A stretch of DNA of 37,106 bases, from assembly GCA_022706865.1 (NCBI GenBank), contig JAKJBT010000007.1, positions 1 to 37,106 of the forward strand. Reading direction: 5' to 3'. Numbering within the stretch: position 1 is the stretch's first letter; the number at the start of each line of letters is the position of its first letter. A program made the position numbers and the translations under genes. Below are positions 16,579 through 25,308 of this stretch, in pieces. The notes under the pieces were generated by a model. It saw nothing but the letters and a program-made list of their open reading frames with translations, was not told the DNA's origin and did not search any database. Source of the stretch: Bacillota bacterium. Lineage in GTDB: Bacteria; Bacillota_A; Clostridia; Lutisporales; Lutisporaceae.

Positions 16579-17955
16579 TCACTGGTTTCTGATACTGCTT
16601 CTTTGTCTTGCTACTATTTCAGCAGCTGTATTATGCGCAGCTGATGCCACCTTATCAGAATCAATTGTTGTCAGCTTTCCTTCCTTTACTACGACTCTGC
16701 CGTTGACAATGGTCATATCAACCAAACTGGAATTTCCAAGGCATACAAGAGATACCAACGGATCATGGCAGCCGGAGTATTCTATGCCTTTCAGGTTGAA
16801 CAGCACTATATCAGCCGCTTTACCTATATCCAGGCATCCGGTGTCATCCCGTCCCAACACTTCTGCGCCGCCCCTTGTAGCTGTTCTGAGGACTTGGTAC
16901 GCTGTAAGCCCGTCAGTGCCGTATTTCAGGTGGTTAAGAAGGTAAGCCCTTCTTACTTCCTCCCACATATTTGAACCGTCATTGCTTGCGCTTCCGTCTA
17001 CCGCTATGGAAAGCTTCCCTCCTGCACGGACTATTTCCGTTGTCCTGCATATGCCGCTTGAGAGCTTCATATTGGAGGAGGGGCAATGAGCTATGCCTGA
17101 GCCCTGCAGCCTTTCTATCTCTCCATCATTCAGATAAATGCCATGGGCGAACCATACATCTTCCCCCACCCATTCCAGGTCTTCCATCAGCTCAAAAGGC
17201 CTCCTGCCGTAGCGCTCAAGGCAGAACTTCTCCTCGTCAAGGGTCTCGGCCAGATGGGTGTGAAGCATGACTCCCTTCTTCCTTGCCAGTTCCTTCGTCT
17301 GTACCATAAGCTCCCTGGTCACGGAAAAGGGGGAGCAGGGTGCCAAAGCTATCCTCTGCATTGAATGGGGGCTGCTGTCATGATATTTGTTTATCAGCCT
17401 TTCGCTGTCGGCAAGTATTGCTTCCTCAGTTTGTACAACCTCCATGGGAGGCAGGCCTCCCATATCCCTGCCCAGGGACATGGAGCCCCTTGTGGCATGG
17501 AACCTTATGCCGATTTCCCTTGCCGCCCGTATCTGATCATCAATAAGGCTCCCCGGCTGATTCTTCGGAAAAACATAGTGATGATCGGAGGTCAGGGTAC
17601 AGCCGGTGCGCAACAGCTCTGCAAATCCCACCAGTGCTCCGTAGTAAACGGCCTCCGGGGTTATGTTCTTCCAGAACTCATATAGTCCTACCAGCCATGG
17701 GAAAAGAGGCTTCTCCTGCACTTCCTTTATGCCTCTGAACAATGTCTGATAAAGATGGTGGTGGGTATTTACAAAGCCCGGCAGTGCAGTTAATCCGCTG
17801 CAGTCTATAATTTCAGCATCTCCTGCGGCGTTAAGGCTGCTGCCTATCTCCCTGATTGCTGTCCCGTCAATAAGTATGTCGCAGTGTTCAAAGGTCTCCT
17901 CCCTGTCGTTGAAGGTGACTATAAGCTCAATGTTTTTCAAAAGCTTCTGACTCAT
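16579..17955 (-). CDS. 8-oxoguanine deaminase-like amidohydrolase
   Basis: 458 aa, amidohydrolase superfamily, resembling the group that contains 8-oxoguanine deaminase (8-oxoguanine to urate plus ammonia). Metal and catalytic residues are HHH in PGFVNTHHHLYQT, HTH in MLHTHLAETLDEE, His in WFAHGIYLND and Asp in SIAVDGSASNDGSN. The segments EFWKNITPEAVYYGALVGFAEL and GCTLTSDHHYVFP are characteristic of this group. The product would be urate, feeding the same pathway as xanthine oxidation. GGAGGAC lies before the ATG. A 197-bp spacer separates it from ygfK, the largest gap in this unit. Guanine or isoxanthopterin deamination is a possible alternative. Confidence 0.8.
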   Translation of the reverse strand: MSQKLLKNIELIVTFNDREETFEHCDILIDGTAIREIGSSLNAAGDAEIIDCSGLTALPGFVNTHHHLYQTLFRGIKEVQEKPLFPWLVGLYEFWKNITPEAVYYGALVGFAELLRTGCTLTSDHHYVFPKNQPGSLIDDQIRAAREIGIRFHATRGSMSLGRDMGGLPPMEVVQTEEAILADSERLINKYHDSSPHSMQRIALAPCSPFSVTRELMVQTKELARKKGVMLHTHLAETLDEEKFCLERYGRRPFELMEDLEWVGEDVWFAHGIYLNDGEIERLQGSGIAHCPSSNMKLSSGICRTTEIVRAGGKLSIAVDGSASNDGSNMWEEVRRAYLLNHLKYGTDGLTAYQVLRTATRGGAEVLGRDDTGCLDIGKAADIVLFNLKGIEYSGCHDPLVSLVCLGNSSLVDMTIVNGRVVVKEGKLTTIDSDKVASAAHNTAAEIVARQRSSIRNQ

Positions 17956-18001
17956 AAATCAAGTCCTCCAAATAAATTATTTGTGCCGGTATTGTAGAAT
18001 G

Positions 18002-18016
18002 ATGCGACGCATCTGA
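18002..18016. repeat. 15-bp dispersed repeat containing a palindrome, copy 1
   Basis: The sequence ATGCGACGCATCTGA is identical at 29872-29886. It includes the odd-length palindrome ATGCG-A-CGCAT. The surrounding spacer 17956-18152 is non-coding. It also holds GGACAGAATCAGAGCT (18077-18092) facing AGCTCTGTCC (18119-18128), and the direct repeat AACCTCG around 18103-18117. It looks like accumulated small-repeat material rather than a gene. Confidence 0.6.
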
Positions 18017-18152
18017 AGTTTGCAGTCATACTCCCAGAGCATAACCTTGTATACCGACTCGCACGATATTAGCTTTGGACAGAATCAGAGCTTGATACTT
18101 GTAACCTCGCAACCTCGTAGCTCTGTCCTAACTCTCGTATCTCGTGCCTAAT

Positions 18153-21100
18153 TTATAGCATAAATGAATACTTATCGATGCAGACCTTTATAATTGATTC
18201 CATTTCTTTGGAAACATTGACCTCCTGCCCCGGTGCATAACTTACTGTTTCCCCTGATTCCGTGCGCACAAGACATTTGCCCGCTGCCAGATCGGTTACC
18301 AGGAAGCCTTTATTTGTGCTGTCCCTGAAGTCCTCCTCATTCCAGAAAACCGTAACCTTATCCTTGTACGGGTTCCCTTCATGGGGGCAGAACATTCCGC
18401 AGTTGCCGCACTCGTTGCACATGCCGTCCAGGTGTATAACCTGATGCCTGGAGGCAAAGCCATCATCAACAAATATCACTGTATTTGCCCTGTTCGGACA
18501 TACATCAACACACAGTTCGCATATATTTTCGCAGGAAAGGCATCTTTCAGCTTCCTTATCACTATATACGGGATTATTCAATATCCCTTTCCTTTCATAA
18601 AGAACCTTCTCATCCACAGGAAATACCTTCTTTTCAAAATCAGCCTTCAAGCCTTCCTTATGCAGTATATCCTTTGCAACCGCCTTTCCGTCGGCTATTG
18701 CTCTGACAATTGTTGCGGGCCCAGCTTTAGTATCTCCTGCCACATATACCCCGGGTATATTGGTCTCACAGGCAGGACTGACCTTTGGAAAGCCCTTTGC
18801 ATCCAGTTCTATTCCGTTTTTGCCAAGCAATGTGCTGTCAACCTGCTCACCTACAGCAACAATTACCGTATCAGCATCAAGGATCATTGTCTTTCCTGTT
18901 GGTACGGGGCTTCTCCTGCCGGAGGAATCCCTTTCCCCCAGGGCCATTACTTCACATACAAGCTTTCCTTCTTTATATGCAGCCGGCGAAAGCAGCTCCC
19001 TGAATATTACTCCTTCAGAAGCAGCCAGGCTGATTTCCTCATGGTCTGCCGGCATGAGTGCTCTTGTCCTCCTGTATACTATGGTTACCGATTCTACTCC
19101 GGGAACCCTCTTTGCTGCTCTTGCCGCATCCATAGCCACATTTCCTCCGCCTATGACGCATACATGGCTTCCTAATTTCACATTTCCCTTCTGTGCTTTG
19201 TAATTCTCAAGGAAGGATGTTGCATTTACCGTCTTTTCTGCCCCCTCCTCAAGGGATATCTGTCCCGGCTTACAAGCGCCTATTGCCAACACAACATAAT
19301 CATAGTCCTTCTTCAAAGCATCGACACTGAGATCTTCATTAATGCCAAGCTTGAATTCCACTCCGTTCCTTTTGACCAGCTCAAGATCCTTCCTGACCAT
19401 ATCAGAGGATATCCTGAACTCAGGAATCACATATTCAATTACACCATAAGGCTTTTCCCTCTTATCCATTACAACAGCTTCCATTCCGTTTCTCCTTAGG
19501 AACAGGGCAGTTGCAAGTCCCGCAGCTCCTGCGCCGACTATAGCCGCTTTCTTATTGCTTCTGATTTCTGCCGGCCTGATACCGGCGGCATATTTATCCT
19601 GCGCCTTGATGGCTGCTGTTTTCTTCATTTCCCTGATTAGAACCGACTCGTCATAATCCAGGCGGGTACACTTGTACTGGCATTGATGGTCGCAGATTGA
19701 GCCGGTGATTGCCGGAGAAGCATTATCATTCACTATTACTTCAAAAGCTTCATCATATTTGCCTTCCCCCACCAGAGCAACATACTGAGGTATCTGCTGG
19801 TTAATGGGGCAGCCCATTGCACAGGGTGATACGGCACAGTCATATAAAGGAAGCTCTGAGGTCAGTTTCCTGCTCTTAACCGGTCTCAACTCTTTAAGGT
19901 GATGCTTATCTGTTAACGCGTTCTCCGCAAGGCAGCTTATTTTTGCGATGTCAATACCAATAGATGCTCCCTTCTGCAGCCCTTCCACCTTACGGGCCAT
20001 CTGGCTTATTCTTTCATAGCCTCCAGGCTTCAATATCGTGGTTGCAAAGGTTATCGGCCTTACTCCGGCCTCCATTACCTTGTCGATATTAAAGAAATCA
20101 ATTCCGCCGGAATAGGATATATGCAAATCTCCATTGAATTCCTTTGCCAGCTTGCTTGCGAGAGAAATTGAAAGAGCATACAGGGATCTTCCCGACATAT
20201 ACATTTCTTCTCCCGGCAGCTCCTGATTGAGAATCTTAACCGGCAGGGTATTTGTCAGTTTCACTCCTATCTCCAGCTTCAGTTCTTTGGCAAGGGCTTT
20301 CAGGCGTTTCAGCATTGCCACGGCATCCGGGAACTGCAGATCATGAATGAAGTGGTGCCCGTTCAGGGTTATATACCCATATCCCATTGCATCCAGGGTA
20401 TCCCTGACAAACCTTTCACCAAGAAGTGTCGGATTCATCTTTACAAAAGTATGCAGCTTCTTTTCCTTCAGGAAATAGTTTGCTATTCTTTCGATTTCCT
20501 GAGGCGGGCATCCATGCAGCGTAGAAAGTGTAATGGAAGGGCAGACCACCGGTGAAATCATATCCAGGTCTTCCCTGGTGAAATGAGTAAATTGATTCAT
20601 GCGGGAAAGCAGCACTTCCCTGCATTCCTTCCATATATCCGTATTGGCTGCATTGCGCATCCCTTCTATATATGCATCCATTTTAGGGGACTTAATACCC
20701 TCCAGATCATAGCCTACACTCATGTTGAACATGAAGTCCCTTTTTTCGCTTAATCCAAGCTCCTTCATAAGAACATGCAGCAGGAACCAGGCCTTGATAT
20801 ACTCGTTATATGCATCAGGAACCCTTAATTCAGTAGACCATTCTACGTTGTAGCACTCATCCTGGGCATATATACATGGTTTGGATACGGGCAAATCTTC
20901 CCCGTCCAGCTTTTGTACCGTTTTCAACTCAATGAAACGGCAGCCTGTCAAATACGCAGCCACAATATTCTGCGCCAGCTGCGAATTGGGTCCTGCTGCG
21001 GGGCCCAAAGGGGTCGCCAGCTTTTCTCCAAACAACTCGATACAGCTGCCGCTTTTATTTTTATAAAATTTGCTTCTGTGGATACCAAAAATTGAGTCCT

Positions 21101-21170
21101 TTTCCTTTAATTCTGACAACACCCAGGAAAGCATCTTCTCAAAAGGCATCAGCCTCATTCTATCGCTCAT
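18153..21170 (-). CDS. ygfK: YgfK-type flavin/iron-sulfur oxidoreductase
   Basis: 1005-aa multidomain redox protein, annotated elsewhere as putative selenate reductase subunit YgfK. The N-terminal ~430 residues resemble a dihydroorotate/dihydropyrimidine dehydrogenase TIM barrel. Residues ~445-505 hold a GltD-like Fe-S domain (CAVSPCAMGCPINQQIPQ, CDHQCQYKC). An FAD motif VGAGAAGLATALFLRRNG is near 545 and an NAD(P) motif VIGGGNVAMDAARAAK near 672. The C-terminus has a two-cluster ferredoxin (CLSCENICELCVDVCP; CNECGNCGMFCP, ~877-930). This kit resembles dihydropyrimidine dehydrogenase in another order, so it may reduce a purine-derived ring or pass electrons for the Mo hydroxylases. The ATG at 21170 follows TAGGAGG; a TTG at 21188 precedes that site. 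It lies between ygeY and the 8-oxoguanine deaminase gene. Confidence 0.92.
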   Translation of the reverse strand: MSDRMRLMPFEKMLSWVLSELKEKDSIFGIHRSKFYKNKSGSCIELFGEKLATPLGPAAGPNSQLAQNIVAAYLTGCRFIELKTVQKLDGEDLPVSKPCIYAQDECYNVEWSTELRVPDAYNEYIKAWFLLHVLMKELGLSEKRDFMFNMSVGYDLEGIKSPKMDAYIEGMRNAANTDIWKECREVLLSRMNQFTHFTREDLDMISPVVCPSITLSTLHGCPPQEIERIANYFLKEKKLHTFVKMNPTLLGERFVRDTLDAMGYGYITLNGHHFIHDLQFPDAVAMLKRLKALAKELKLEIGVKLTNTLPVKILNQELPGEEMYMSGRSLYALSISLASKLAKEFNGDLHISYSGGIDFFNIDKVMEAGVRPITFATTILKPGGYERISQMARKVEGLQKGASIGIDIAKISCLAENALTDKHHLKELRPVKSRKLTSELPLYDCAVSPCAMGCPINQQIPQYVALVGEGKYDEAFEVIVNDNASPAITGSICDHQCQYKCTRLDYDESVLIREMKKTAAIKAQDKYAAGIRPAEIRSNKKAAIVGAGAAGLATALFLRRNGMEAVVMDKREKPYGVIEYVIPEFRISSDMVRKDLELVKRNGVEFKLGINEDLSVDALKKDYDYVVLAIGACKPGQISLEEGAEKTVNATSFLENYKAQKGNVKLGSHVCVIGGGNVAMDAARAAKRVPGVESVTIVYRRTRALMPADHEEISLAASEGVIFRELLSPAAYKEGKLVCEVMALGERDSSGRRSPVPTGKTMILDADTVIVAVGEQVDSTLLGKNGIELDAKGFPKVSPACETNIPGVYVAGDTKAGPATIVRAIADGKAVAKDILHKEGLKADFEKKVFPVDEKVLYERKGILNNPVYSDKEAERCLSCENICELCVDVCPNRANTVIFVDDGFASRHQVIHLDGMCNECGNCGMFCPHEGNPYKDKVTVFWNEEDFRDSTNKGFLVTDLAAGKCLVRTESGETVSYAPGQEVNVSKEMESIIKVCIDKYSFML

Positions 21171-21281
21171 TCTATTCCTCCTATCCAAGTACCATATGTA
21201 ATCTCAAATACATAACTGTCATTCCTAACGCAGCGAGGAGCCTTATTATCCTTCTTTTTTCAAATCAGTGTTACAAGTATA

Positions 21282-22526
21282 TTAATCAGCCAGATTCTCA
21301 GTGGTCTTGGGCATTTTATCAGCATACTTTTTTACGTAGAGCGAGGGAATTGCCGCATACATGGCAGCGGCTTTCACCAGTTCGTCCTTCCAGGTCCTTT
21401 CATTTGGGGCATGAGCCTGATCTTCATGACCCGGTCCAAAGCCTATGCAAGGTATGCCGTATTTACCCATGATTGAAACTCCGTTTGTGGAGAATGTCCA
21501 TTTGTCCAATACCGGCTCATCTTCGAAAAGTCCTTTGTATGCCTCCAGCAAGGTACTGCAGACAGGATGGTCCTCCTCTATGAACCAGGTGGGGAAATAC
21601 GCTTCTGTGGGATATTCCAGCCCCGTATAGGAAGGCCTGCTGTATGGATACATGGTTACTTCCGCTTTAGCTGCTTTGACTGAGGGAAGCTCCCTGATCT
21701 GATTAAGAGCATATTCTCCGCTTTCTCCCGCTGTCAGCCTCCTGTCTACGGAAATCCAGCAGCTGTCCGCCACTGCACATCTTGACGGAGATGTATGGAA
21801 TATTTCAGATACTGTCAGGGTTCCTTTTCCCAGGAATGGATGGCTGATGAGCCTTTCATTCAGCTCCTTCAATTCCATGAGTATCGGAGCCATCTTATAT
21901 ATGGCGTTGTCACCTCTTTCCGGAGCGGAGCCGTGGCAGCTTACGCCCTGGGTCGCCACCTTGATTTCCATTCTGCCCCGGTGCCCCCTGTATATACGGC
22001 AGGAGGTAGGCTCCGTAAGGACCACGAATTCCGGGCGGATATTCAGTTCCTTTATAATGTACTGCCAGCATAAGCCGTCACAATCCTCTTCCTGTACGGT
22101 ACCCGTAATCAGCAGTGTGAAGTCATCCTCCAGCTTCAGGTCCTTGATTATCTTGCCGGCGTATACCATTGAGGCCATACCGCCTTCCTGGTCGCTGGCA
22201 CCTCTGCCCAAGATTATCTCATCATCCTCATAGCCCTTGTACGGATCATACTCCCAGTTCTTGATATTTCCGACCCCTACTGTATCTATATGGGCATCCA
22301 TGGCTATCATGTGTTTGCCGTGTCCTATATAGCCCAATACGTTGCCCATCGGATCTATCTCTACTTTGTCAAAGCCGACAGCCTTCATTTCCTCGGCAAT
22401 TCGGCCTATAACCTCTTTTTCGCCGCAGCTTTCGCTAGGAATTGCAATCATATCCCTCAGGAATTTGGACATCTGCGGTTTGTATTTCTCTGCAAGCTCA
22501 AATATTTGTTTAAAATCATACGACAT
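21282..22526 (-). CDS. ygeY: YgeY-type selenium metabolism-linked M20 hydrolase
   Basis: 414-aa M20/M28-type zinc amidohydrolase of the YgeY family. Metal ligands and catalytic residues are clear: H79 and D81 ([10 protein letters not shown]), D112 ([10 protein letters not shown]), E146-E147 (VQEEDCDG), E172 (LTEPT) and a C-terminal His in QAHAPNER. In the E. coli cluster YgeY is linked with the carbamoyltransferase YgeW and the lyase YgeX. A role in removing an N-carbamoyl or amide group from a ring-opened purine product is plausible by analogy with other M20 ureido hydrolases. AGGAGG overlaps the upstream stop region 12 bp away, so it is co-translated with the PLP enzyme gene. Substrate is not established here. 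Confidence 0.92.
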   Translation of the reverse strand: MSYDFKQIFELAEKYKPQMSKFLRDMIAIPSESCGEKEVIGRIAEEMKAVGFDKVEIDPMGNVLGYIGHGKHMIAMDAHIDTVGVGNIKNWEYDPYKGYEDDEIILGRGASDQEGGMASMVYAGKIIKDLKLEDDFTLLITGTVQEEDCDGLCWQYIIKELNIRPEFVVLTEPTSCRIYRGHRGRMEIKVATQGVSCHGSAPERGDNAIYKMAPILMELKELNERLISHPFLGKGTLTVSEIFHTSPSRCAVADSCWISVDRRLTAGESGEYALNQIRELPSVKAAKAEVTMYPYSRPSYTGLEYPTEAYFPTWFIEEDHPVCSTLLEAYKGLFEDEPVLDKWTFSTNGVSIMGKYGIPCIGFGPGHEDQAHAPNERTWKDELVKAAAMYAAIPSLYVKKYADKMPKTTENLAD

Positions 22527-22537
22527 TTCATGCCCTC

Positions 22538-24019
22538 CTAATATCCTAAACCGGTTCTTTTGTTGAATTCCTCTATCAGGCTGTCAAGCTCAGTTGCCAT
22601 TTTGTGCAGCCTCCCCCAGTAGTTGTCATAGTCGTACCACTGTTCATTCAGCTCATCCAGGTCATACATCTGCTGTTCAATCCAGGTGTAGTATTTCAGG
22701 TTGTGAATACGTTTCCTGCTCTGGTAGGTCAGTTCTTCCATGGTATCTGTGCCCAGTGCCAATACATACCTGTTATGGTCTACAGCTGCATCAACATTGG
22801 AGTACTTTCTTCCCCTTGCTTCTTCCATCTCCATAAGCCTTGACTGGTACATTTCTGCTGAATCTGTGAGTACTGTCATTACCATGTCGTTTTCTGCAAG
22901 CTCATAGTATTTAGCAAACTTGATACATGATATGATGTTTGCAGCCCCTGAGATTCCTACCCAGGACAGCTTTTCCACAACCTCTTCCTTTACGCCCAGG
23001 GATCTCAGATATTCCTGCCCTGCCGGTTCATTGAAGAGACGGAACATACCCAAACTGTCATTATCATCTATTGCTATAATCATATCGGTATTCTTTACAT
23101 TATGAATCCACGGCACGTGCTTGTCACCTATGCCTTCAATCCTGTGATCCCCATAGCCGTTCATAAGCAGTGTGGGACATTGCAGTGCTTCCGCAACGGC
23201 AAGCTTGGCATTGGGATACCGGTCCTTTATATAATCTCCGCTGCCAAGTGTTCCTGCCGAGCCTGAAGTAAGGCATACCCCCGCCACTTTTCCCTTTGTG
23301 CCTGCCTCTGCATTGATAATGTCTTCCATTGCATGGCCTGTGACCTCATAGTGCCATAAGTGGTTGCCAAGCTCGCCGAACTGGTTGAGTATGACAACAT
23401 TGTCCCTGGTCCTTCTCAGCTCCCAGGTCTTGTCATATATCTCTTTTACATTGCTTTCACAGCCCGGTGTGGCAATGACTTCACCGGCAACTGTCTTAAG
23501 CCATTCAAAACGCTCCCTGCTCATGTTCTCAGGCAGTATTGCAATAGAGCTGCAGCCAAGCAGCGTCGAGTTATATGCTCCCCCTCTGCAGTAGTTGCCC
23601 GTGGAAGGCCAGACTGCCTGATGATAGGTCGGATCAAACTGTCCGGTAACCAAACGTGGAACCAAGCATGCGAAGCTTGCGCCTACCTTGTGTGCCCCTG
23701 TAGGGAAGAACTTTCCCGCCATAGCAAAAATTCTGGCTTTTACCCCGGAAATCTCCCTTGGAATTTCTATGTAATTAGGCAGTTTATTATACAATCCGCC
23801 ATGTTTGACCGGTTCATTCTTCCAGGATATCCTGAAAAGGTTGATAGGATCTACATCCCATAAGCCTGTGTTCTTCAGCTTTTCCTTTACCTTTGCCGGT
23901 ATCCTGTCGGGATCCTTCATCTGGGCAAAAGTCGGAATGACTATGTTTCTTTCCTTAACGTTCTGCACCGCTTTTTCCAGCCCTTTTTCGTTGATTGTCA
24001 AATCAATCAGCTTTCTCAT
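22538..24019 (-). CDS. Fold-type II PLP-dependent lyase-like enzyme of the purine cluster
   Basis: 493-aa pyridoxal-phosphate enzyme of the tryptophan synthase beta/cysteine synthase superfamily. The cofactor Lys is probably K111 in [12 protein letters not shown]; a glycine-rich phosphate-binding loop [12 protein letters not shown] follows near 245. It is longer than E. coli YgeX (diaminopropionate ammonia-lyase, about 400 aa) and does not share its KxxGxNAFKMLG-type motif, so it is not a simple orthologue, although it occupies the place next to ygeY. It might carry out beta-elimination of a 2,3-diaminopropionate-like or serine-like intermediate. I chose the ATG at 24019 because TTAGGAGGGG precedes it; an upstream in-frame start at 24046 would put this site inside the gene. 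Confidence 0.8.
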   Translation of the reverse strand: MRKLIDLTINEKGLEKAVQNVKERNIVIPTFAQMKDPDRIPAKVKEKLKNTGLWDVDPINLFRISWKNEPVKHGGLYNKLPNYIEIPREISGVKARIFAMAGKFFPTGAHKVGASFACLVPRLVTGQFDPTYHQAVWPSTGNYCRGGAYNSTLLGCSSIAILPENMSRERFEWLKTVAGEVIATPGCESNVKEIYDKTWELRRTRDNVVILNQFGELGNHLWHYEVTGHAMEDIINAEAGTKGKVAGVCLTSGSAGTLGSGDYIKDRYPNAKLAVAEALQCPTLLMNGYGDHRIEGIGDKHVPWIHNVKNTDMIIAIDDNDSLGMFRLFNEPAGQEYLRSLGVKEEVVEKLSWVGISGAANIISCIKFAKYYELAENDMVMTVLTDSAEMYQSRLMEMEEARGRKYSNVDAAVDHNRYVLALGTDTMEELTYQSRKRIHNLKYYTWIEQQMYDLDELNEQWYDYDNYWGRLHKMATELDSLIEEFNKRTGLGY

Positions 24020-24072
24020 GTTTTCCCCTCCTAAGCTTATTTTCAATTAAAACCTTCTATTGCGGGAACGCC

Positions 24073-25308
24073 TTAAACATGTACAATCCGTTTCAGATCC
24101 TCCAGGTCAGGTTCCACATGGTTTGCTTTTCCCGCAGCTTTCATTGCACTCTTTATGTCCTTAAGTCCGCTTCCGCTGACTATGCTTACCACCTTCTCAT
24201 CACCTTTTAAGAGCCCAAGCTCTTTCATCTTCATAATTCCTGCAAAGCTTGTTACTCCGGCAGGTTCTCCGAAAACTCCCGTTTTCTGTGCCAGTATCTT
24301 CATTGCTGTAAGTATTTCCTCATCGGATACGTCCACCATGTAACCCCCTGATTCGTGCAGGGCGTTCAAGGCCTTGATTCCGTTCCGGGGTATCCCCACC
24401 GAAATACTGTCCGCCAAGGTCTCAGGCACTCTGTATTCAAATTCATATGTGTTCTTATTAAATGCCCTTGTAACCGGATTGGAGTTGGCAGCCTGAACTC
24501 CTACTATTTTGGGGAACTTGTCAATAAGACCAAGCTCATAGCACTCCTTGAAGCCCTTCCATACCCCTCCTATGGTGCAGCCGTCTCCTACGGCCACCAC
24601 TGCAATGTCAGGAGCCTTCCAGCCTAGCTGCTCACAGATTTCGTATGAGATTATCTTCTTGCCTTCCACCAGATATGGGTTGATTGCACAGCTTCTGTTG
24701 TACCAGCCAAATTCTTCAGCCGCCTTGAAGCAAAGCTCAACTGCTTCATCATAGGTGCCTTTTACAAGAAATACATTGGAACCGTATATCAAAAGCTGTG
24801 TCACCTTGGCCTCCGGAGCTGTTTCCGGCACGAATATATAGGTCTTTATCCCGGCAACCGCTGCAAAGCCGGACAAGGAAGAAGCCGCATTTCCCGTAGA
24901 TGCCGCGCACATGACAGTCCTGCCGAGCTCTATCGCCTTTGCTACTCCCACTGCACTTGCCCTGTCCTTTAACGAAGCTGTGGGATTTCTTGAGTCATCC
25001 TTGAGAAAAAAACTGCTCAGTCCCGTTTCCTTTGATAGGGACTTTATATTATAAAGTGGTGTCCATCCCACTTGAAGGGGCTGTATTCCGCCGGTTTCCT
25101 CCAAAGGTATTGCGGGAAGATACCGCCACAAGGAATAATCCTTGTTGTTCTTCAGATATTCCCGGGTCAATTCCTTCCTTATCCTTTCATAATCCAGTAC
25201 AACATCCAGAATTCCGTCTATGCCGCAATCACGGCACGTATAAAATATCTCAGACTCATTGTATTCTCTTCCGCACTTGACGCATTTCAGCTTTAATACT
25301 TTGCTCAT
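24073..25308 (-). CDS. Threonine synthase-like PLP enzyme with N-terminal zinc ribbon
   Basis: 411 aa, fold-type II PLP enzyme. The zinc ribbon is C9, C12, C25 and C28 (CVKCGREY...CRDCG). The cofactor Lys is K114 in NPTASLKDRASAVG. Further family marks are CAASTGNAASSLSGFAA, VAVGDGCTIGGVWKGF, GEPAGVTS and SIVSGSGLKD. It reads like threonine synthase, yet no homoserine pathway gene is near. Its start overlaps the end of the fused xanthine dehydrogenase gene by 4 nt, and it precedes a second PLP enzyme, so a catabolic role (ammonia-lyase or C-N/C-O elimination) is more likely than threonine synthesis. AAGGTGGAGGA lies directly before the ATG. Confidence 0.8.
   Translation of the reverse strand: MSKVLKLKCVKCGREYNESEIFYTCRDCGIDGILDVVLDYERIRKELTREYLKNNKDYSLWRYLPAIPLEETGGIQPLQVGWTPLYNIKSLSKETGLSSFFLKDDSRNPTASLKDRASAVGVAKAIELGRTVMCAASTGNAASSLSGFAAVAGIKTYIFVPETAPEAKVTQLLIYGSNVFLVKGTYDEAVELCFKAAEEFGWYNRSCAINPYLVEGKKIISYEICEQLGWKAPDIAVVAVGDGCTIGGVWKGFKECYELGLIDKFPKIVGVQAANSNPVTRAFNKNTYEFEYRVPETLADSISVGIPRNGIKALNALHESGGYMVDVSDEEILTAMKILAQKTGVFGEPAGVTSFAGIMKMKELGLLKGDEKVVSIVSGSGLKDIKSAMKAAGKANHVEPDLEDLKRIVHV

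Noticed and set aside
18381..19175. Long plus-strand open frame of 264 codons inside ygfK
   Set aside because: It is fully antisense to the conserved flavin domains of YgfK, has no good ribosome binding site, and its composition is that of a reverse-strand shadow.
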